From: an uncultured Chlorobiaceae bacterium
Lineage (GTDB): Bacteria > Bacteroidota > Chlorobiia > Chlorobiales > Chlorobiaceae
NCBI GenBank assembly: GCA_903937835.1
Contig: CAJAAV010000170.1
Coordinates: 1 to 54,061 of the forward strand
Direction of reading: 5' to 3'
DNA length: 54,061 nt
Position numbers and translations under genes: made by a program. The notes beneath the pieces were generated by a model that saw only the letters and a list, made by a program, of their open reading frames with translations, had not been told where the DNA came from and did not search any database. Shown one piece after another: positions 53,929 through 54,061 of the stretch (positions are counted from its first letter, which is position 1; each line of letters begins with the position of its first letter).

Positions 53929-54061
53929 ATGCAGAGAACATTGTCGACTGTTGAGTATAGCGGAGAAGAAGAGAGTATGGCGTTGTTTGCCAAAGCCCTC
54001 AGCCATCCGGTGAGAATAAAGATATTGAAGCTGCTTGACACTCAAGCCTGCTGTTTTACCG
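53929..54061 (+). CDS. ArsR-family transcription regulator, 5' part only
   Basis: The frame begins at the ATG at 53929 and runs off the window after 44 codons. MALFAKALSHPVRIKILKLL is the hallmark first helix pair of ArsR/SmtB winged-helix repressors (A-L-x-x-x-x-R-x-x-I-L-x-L-L), followed by DTQACCFT, close to the usual E-x-C-V/x-x-G/D-E/I segment. The C-C pair at residues 41-42 could be a metal or redox site, but such Cys also occurs without that role. A palindrome lies directly upstream. The effector is unknown. Confidence 0.8.
   Translation, partial: MQRTLSTVEYSGEEESMALFAKALSHPVRIKILKLLDTQACCFT

Noticed and set aside
53778-54041. Minus-strand frame over the arsR-like gene
   Set aside because: It is antisense to a clear ArsR-family N-terminus and spans two palindromes.

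Overview
The window looks like chromosomal DNA of a green sulfur bacterium (Chlorobi; the Chlorobium/Pelodictyon lineage fits best). The case rests on three loci: a two-gene Rieske/cytochrome b operon (petC-petB) whose cytochrome b is a single fused chain with b6-type haem spacing; a CrtC-like carotenoid hydratase; and a 71-residue protein resembling chlorosome envelope proteins CsmB/CsmF. A Zn-ligand-poor DksA, unfused half-size TauE and tRNA genes without encoded CCA are compatible. Most of the window is housekeeping DNA. There is no rRNA, no CRISPR array and no intact insertion sequence.

Layout. 1-0.5 kb: a small heat-shock protein. 1-5.5 kb: nucleotide-sugar operon rfbD-rfbB-galE-manC (surface polysaccharide precursors). 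5.6 kb: the chlorosome-like small protein. 6-9.8 kb: ileS and a DksA-family regulator, converging on purF (9.8-11.3 kb). 11.6-13.2 kb: a small membrane protein, tRNA-Ala(GGC) and ftsX. 13.2-16.4 kb (minus): purN-queE-glycosyltransferase-nfo. 16.5-17.8 kb: the only clearly accessory patch, with a decayed reading frame, an antitoxin-like gene, a collapsed toxin remnant and an M15 peptidoglycan peptidase joined by ATGA overlaps. 18-20.8 kb: purH and an aldo/keto reductase. 20.8-25.9 kb (minus): murI-ispH-(GltD-like Fe-S flavoprotein)-small membrane protein-queG. 26-32 kb: ychF, cmk, rpsA, era, rodA. 32-36 kb: a coiled-coil/winged-helix protein, mtaB, apt and an NhaD-type antiporter. 36-39 kb (minus): an HU/IHF protein, half-size TauE and ftsH. 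39-44.3 kb: gltX, tRNA-Phe(GAA), crtC-like, petC, petB. 44.4-49.9 kb (minus): a 1151-residue GH13 glucosidase-family protein, a YqjD/YqjE-like membrane trio and a short-chain dehydrogenase. 50-53.4 kb (minus): the molybdate uptake operon modD-modA-modB-modC. The right edge holds the start of an ArsR-family regulator behind a strong palindrome.

How the genes fit together. The sugar operon supplies dTDP-rhamnose, UDP-galactose and GDP-mannose precursors but lacks rfbA and rfbC. petCB is the quinol-oxidising complex of the photosynthetic/sulfide electron chain. Two queuosine genes (queE, queG) and two purine genes (purN, purH) are scattered among unrelated operons, as is common in this phylum. 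The points most worth a second look are the toxin-antitoxin remnant coupled to an M15 peptidase, the five-copy 16-residue repeat in cytochrome b, the orphan GltD-like flavoprotein with an added 2Fe-2S domain, heptamer repeats covering two gene starts, a dispersed palindromic repeat present in two diverged copies, and the palindrome controlling the ArsR gene.
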